From assembly GCA_002787075.1 (NCBI GenBank), contig PCVT01000008.1, positions 1-7,889 on the forward strand: 7,889 bases of DNA, written 5' to 3'. Source of the DNA: Parcubacteria group bacterium CG11_big_fil_rev_8_21_14_0_20_41_14 (GTDB lineage Bacteria > Patescibacteriota > Patescibacteriia > UBA2169). Below are positions 6,021 through 7,889 of this stretch, in pieces. The notes under the pieces are model-generated. The model was not told the DNA's origin and ran no database searches. It saw nothing but the letters and a program-made list of their open reading frames with translations. Both the position numbers and the translations under genes were made by a program. Within the stretch, counting starts at the first letter, position 1, and every line of letters begins with the position of its first letter.

Positions 6021-7266
6021 ACATGTGGATATCTTTGAAAGGGCTTAATGTTACCAAATGCGCTTTTTTCTTAGTAATGATATCTTGAGCAACGCGCTTA
6101 ATGTCTGATGATTTGACTGATTCTATTTTTTCAAATACTTGCTCTGGGGTTAAAATCTTTTTTCGGCAAAGCGCTTGCCCAGCGTAGAATGAAGCAATTT
6201 CAAGCGAGTCCTCTTGGCTTAAAGCCATTTTACCTTTTACGAATTGTTTTGCTTTTTCCAATTCTTTTGGATTGACTTGATTTTTTTTGATATCAGAGAG
6301 TTCTCGGCTAACAGCGTTAAGCGCTTTTCCCACATTTTTCAAATCAAGTCCTGCTTGGATATAGAATGTGCCAGTGTCTTCAAACATTTCAGCACCTGAC
6401 CGGATGAAATAGCACAATCCTAATCTCTCCCGCACTTGTATGAAAAGCCGAGATGACATATTGCCGCCAAGTATCACATTAAGCACTCCAAGCGCGTATC
6501 TGTCTTTATGTTCTGATGAGATTGATGGAAACCCGAGCATAAGATGGGCTTGGCTGGTTTTTTTGTAATGGCTGCAAAATTGAGCGCGGGCTGAAGACGC
6601 GGATACTGGCTTGATTGTGTTGCGCTTTGATTTTTCTATTTGGCCAAATTTTTCTTCTAAGATATTGAGTGCTTTTGATTCATTGAAATTTCCTGAAATC
6701 GCGATAAGCAGATTGCCTGCTTTATAATGCTTTTGAAAGTATCGCACTATGTGCTCGCGCTTGATTGACTTTATATTCTCCGGCGTTCCGATTACATGCT
6801 GACCCAAAGATGTATTTTTCCCGAACATGTCTTCTTCAAAAAAATCTCCGATTTTCTGCATTGGATTGTCTTCGTACATGTTTATTTCTTCTAAAATTGT
6901 TCCTCGCTCGCGCTCTATTTCTTCGGAAATAAATGTTGAATTTTGCAGCATGTCAGAGATCATGTCGCAACAAAGCGAGAGATTTTCTTTTCCTGCTTTA
7001 ATGTAATATCCGGTTGCTTCTTTTCCGGTGAACGCGTTATAGTCAGCCCCGATTGAATCCAGTTCTTGGGATATATCCAAAGTTGTTGGCCTGCGCTTTG
7101 TGCCTTTGAACATTAAATGCTCAACAAAATGGGATATGCCGTTATCTTTTTTTGATTCGTATCGCGAGCCCACGCGCGCCATGACTAAAACAGAGACCGC
7201 CTTGGTCTGTGCTCTTGGAGCAAAAATGACTTGTATTCCGTTTTTGAGTTTTGTTTGGGTGAACAT
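5998..7266 (-). CDS. M16 family zinc metallopeptidase (insulinase/processing-protease-like)
   Basis: From the chosen ATG at 7266 the product is 422 residues, close to the usual size of single-chain bacterial M16B peptidases such as B. subtilis MlpA/YmxG. Numbered from the longer 436-residue reading, the inverted zinc motif HxxEH is H60-F-V-E63-H64, and the third ligand is E141 (TILEEIN), matching the family spacing HxxEH-x76-E. The second, inactive-type half includes LGGNMSSRLFIQVRERLGLCY with the conserved R and Y that bind substrate. Such enzymes cleave peptides and small unfolded proteins inside a clam-shell chamber. No signal peptide is seen. The first 14 residues of the long form (start at 7308) fall on an upstream terminator-like hairpin and promoter, and MFTQTKLKNGIQVIF begins like other family members, so the shorter start is preferred. 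Confidence 0.92.
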   Translation of the reverse strand: MFTQTKLKNGIQVIFAPRAQTKAVSVLVMARVGSRYESKKDNGISHFVEHLMFKGTKRRPTTLDISQELDSIGADYNAFTGKEATGYYIKAGKENLSLCCDMISDMLQNSTFISEEIERERGTILEEINMYEDNPMQKIGDFFEEDMFGKNTSLGQHVIGTPENIKSIKREHIVRYFQKHYKAGNLLIAISGNFNESKALNILEEKFGQIEKSKRNTIKPVSASSARAQFCSHYKKTSQAHLMLGFPSISSEHKDRYALGVLNVILGGNMSSRLFIQVRERLGLCYFIRSGAEMFEDTGTFYIQAGLDLKNVGKALNAVSRELSDIKKNQVNPKELEKAKQFVKGKMALSQEDSLEIASFYAGQALCRKKILTPEQVFEKIESVKSSDIKRVAQDIITKKKAHLVTLSPFKDIHMFAENLDF

Positions 7267-7273
7267 GGATATT

Positions 7274-7302
7274 ATGATACTGGTTTTATGGGAAAAAAGC
7301 AA
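7274..7302 (-). promoter_or_regulatory. Candidate promoter of the M16 peptidase gene
   Basis: On the minus strand, TTGCTT (7302-7297), a 17-bp spacer and TATCAT (7279-7274) precede the ATG at 7266 by seven bases. The layout is the same as at the permease gene, and the last bases before the ATG (ATATCC) match those before cvpA. This supports the internal start codon and a leaderless transcript. Confidence 0.5.
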
Positions 7303-7310
7303 TTCCAAAA

Positions 7311-7339
7311 TAAACCCTTCATGCCCCCTGACGGGTTTA
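7311..7339 (-). terminator. Hairpin terminator candidate after the membrane-anchored wHTH gene
   Basis: TAAACCC (7311-7317) pairs with GGGTTTA (7333-7339). A one-base mismatch follows, then TCA/TGA (7319-7321 with 7329-7331), closing on a seven-base loop. On the minus strand the stem runs into TTTATTTT, and it includes the TAA stop of the upstream gene. It would end that transcript just before the M16 promoter. Confidence 0.5.
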
Positions 7340-7642
7340 GCGCAATTGATATTTCACGGCTCTGCCTGTTTTCCCGATCTGTTGGATTTGGCCTTCCTTC
7401 TCCAGCTCTTCCAAATATCGGTACGCGGTGACATCGCTCACTTCAAGCAAATCTTCAACATCATTATTGGTGATGGTTTCGCGCGTTTTAAGGTATGCGA
7501 TAACGCGCTCTTTTTTGTCTTCTTTGGCTTTATGCAGATTCTGCGCTGTTTTATTCATGTCTTCTCCGTTCTCTGAGAACACTGCCCAGGCAACTAAAAA
7601 CCCAAGCATAATCCCAACTATTAAAATGATTAATATAAGCAT
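7337..7642 (-). CDS. Membrane-anchored winged helix-turn-helix protein, 101 aa
   Basis: The 101-residue protein has two parts. Residues 2-22 (LILIILIVGIMLGFLVAWAVF) are a single strong membrane helix. After a charged linker (about 23-45, Lys/Glu/Asn-rich), residues about 44-101 form a DeoR/MarR-like winged helix: ERVIAYLKTRETITNNDVEDLL, the recognition region EVSDVTAYRYLEELEKEGQI, and a wing ending GKTGRAVKYQLR. There is no sensory or periplasmic domain, so this is a DNA-binding domain tethered to the inner face of the membrane. I do not recognise a named gene. A TATAAA at about 25 bases upstream and a 6-bp dyad at 7676-7690 suggest a short leader and possible self-regulation. No Shine-Dalgarno site is present. 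The M16 peptidase follows, after a hairpin. Confidence 0.8.
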   Translation of the reverse strand: MLILIILIVGIMLGFLVAWAVFSENGEDMNKTAQNLHKAKEDKKERVIAYLKTRETITNNDVEDLLEVSDVTAYRYLEELEKEGQIQQIGKTGRAVKYQLR

Positions 7643-7675
7643 ATTTTTTGTATTTACTTTATATTATTTAGCGAG

Positions 7676-7690
7676 TACTATGTAATAGTA
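7676..7690. promoter_or_regulatory. Dyad TACTAT-GTA-ATAGTA upstream of the wHTH gene, possible operator
   Basis: TACTAT (7676-7681) and ATAGTA (7685-7690) form a perfect 6-bp inverted repeat with a 3-bp spacer, flanked by GCG at 7671-7673 and GCG at 7691-7693. It lies 34-48 bases before the wHTH start codon, about where its -35 region should be. A winged-helix dimer binding its own promoter is a reasonable guess, not something the sequence proves. Confidence 0.35.
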
Positions 7691-7795
7691 GCGTGTCTGG
7701 AAGGATGTGACAATGAACTATGCATATCATGCGTATTTAGCTATGTTTTACGGAAATACTCCACATAACAACGAGCACTAGCGTTGCGTTAAAAA

Positions 7796-7832
7796 TTGAG
7801 TAAACAAGCCTGTTTCGGGGCTTGATCCTCAA
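7796..7832. repeat. Two-part hairpin, possible terminator of a neighbouring unit
   Basis: TTGAG (7796-7800) pairs with CTCAA (7828-7832) and CAAGCC (7805-7810) pairs with GGCTTG (7819-7824), with a small internal loop and an eight-base loop. On the minus strand the stem ends in CTCAATTTTT, resembling an intrinsic terminator for a gene entering from the right. On the plus strand it is followed by AATTTTG. Its direction cannot be settled from this window. Confidence 0.45.
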
Positions 7833-7889
7833 AATTTTGTAGATCAAACTCGGAAACTAGCGTATTTACGGGCATTTTCTCAAATTGAG

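Larger units (their letters stand above)
7643..7889. other. Non-coding right end of the window
   Basis: No convincing protein gene is seen. It contains the wHTH promoter region and dyad, a possible 22-codon plus-strand ORF at 7713-7781 preceded by AAGGA, and a long hairpin at 7796-7832. No tRNA fold, T-box or other RNA signature was recognised. Minus-strand frames entering from the right all stop by 7789, so a minus-strand gene beyond the window could end here. Confidence 0.5.

Noticed and set aside
7267..7308. 14-residue N-terminal extension of the M16 peptidase from the ATG at 7308
   Set aside because: The extension covers a plausible -35/-10 pair and begins just beside an upstream terminator-like hairpin; the family normally begins near the later Met.
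7100..7576. 158-codon plus-strand ORF opposite the M16 and wHTH genes
   Set aside because: It spans the antisense of two well-supported genes and their intergenic hairpin, and its sequence shows no domain.
7731..7868. Direct repeat GCGTATTTA at 7731-7739 and 7860-7868
   Set aside because: Nine bases in AT-rich sequence with no mobile gene or target-site logic; chance is sufficient.
7789..7887. Minus-strand open frame entering from the right edge, 28 codons from its ATG at 7875
   Set aside because: It runs straight through the 7796-7832 hairpin, is very short and matches nothing recognised; it could still be the tail of a gene beyond the window.
1..7889. CRISPR arrays, tRNA or rRNA genes, insertion sequences, prophage or defence genes
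   Set aside because: No regularly spaced repeats, tRNA T-loop pattern, transposase motifs or phage genes were found on either strand.

Overview
This window looks like ordinary chromosome from a small-genome bacterium, moderately AT-rich and densely packed. The gene set (RmuC, TatD, CvpA, MetG, RsmI, an AI-2E/PerM family membrane protein, an M16 peptidase) consists of bacterial housekeeping families. Several features suggest Candidate Phyla Radiation (Patescibacteria), perhaps a Parcubacteria-like lineage: short versions of conserved enzymes, overlapping genes, main genes without Shine-Dalgarno sites, and the overall flavour of the proteins. That placement is inferred from protein style only; there is no rRNA or marker phylogeny here.

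Layout. Positions 1-2250 (minus strand) hold one compact operon, cvpA-tatD-rmuC, with 1-base and 4-base overlaps; rmuC runs off the left edge. Positions 2251-2317 are a divergent promoter region with two extended -10 boxes arranged as a perfect 13-bp inverted repeat. Positions 2318-2715 (plus strand) hold three tiny overlapping or abutting genes for membrane peptides of 68, 35 and 31 residues. Only the first is long enough to be called easily, and the second and third have clear ribosome binding sites. A bidirectional hairpin terminator (2728-2764) separates them from metG, which converges from the right.

Positions 2777-5984 (minus) carry the AI-2E/PerM permease, rsmI and metG in that transcription order, with a 35-bp palindromic element between rsmI and metG. 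Positions 5998-7266 (minus) encode an M16 zinc peptidase. Upstream of it lies a 101-residue protein with an N-terminal membrane helix and a C-terminal winged helix-turn-helix (7337-7642). Positions 7643-7889 have no convincing gene; they contain a dyad at the likely promoter, a very small possible ORF and a long hairpin.

Most units are housekeeping: DNA and RNA processing nucleases, 16S rRNA modification, tRNA charging and proteolysis. The unexplained parts are the tiny-membrane-protein operon with its mirror-image promoter, the membrane-tethered DNA-binding protein, and a recurring arrangement in which a TATAAT-like box ends only 6-10 bases before the start codon, as expected for leaderless mRNAs.
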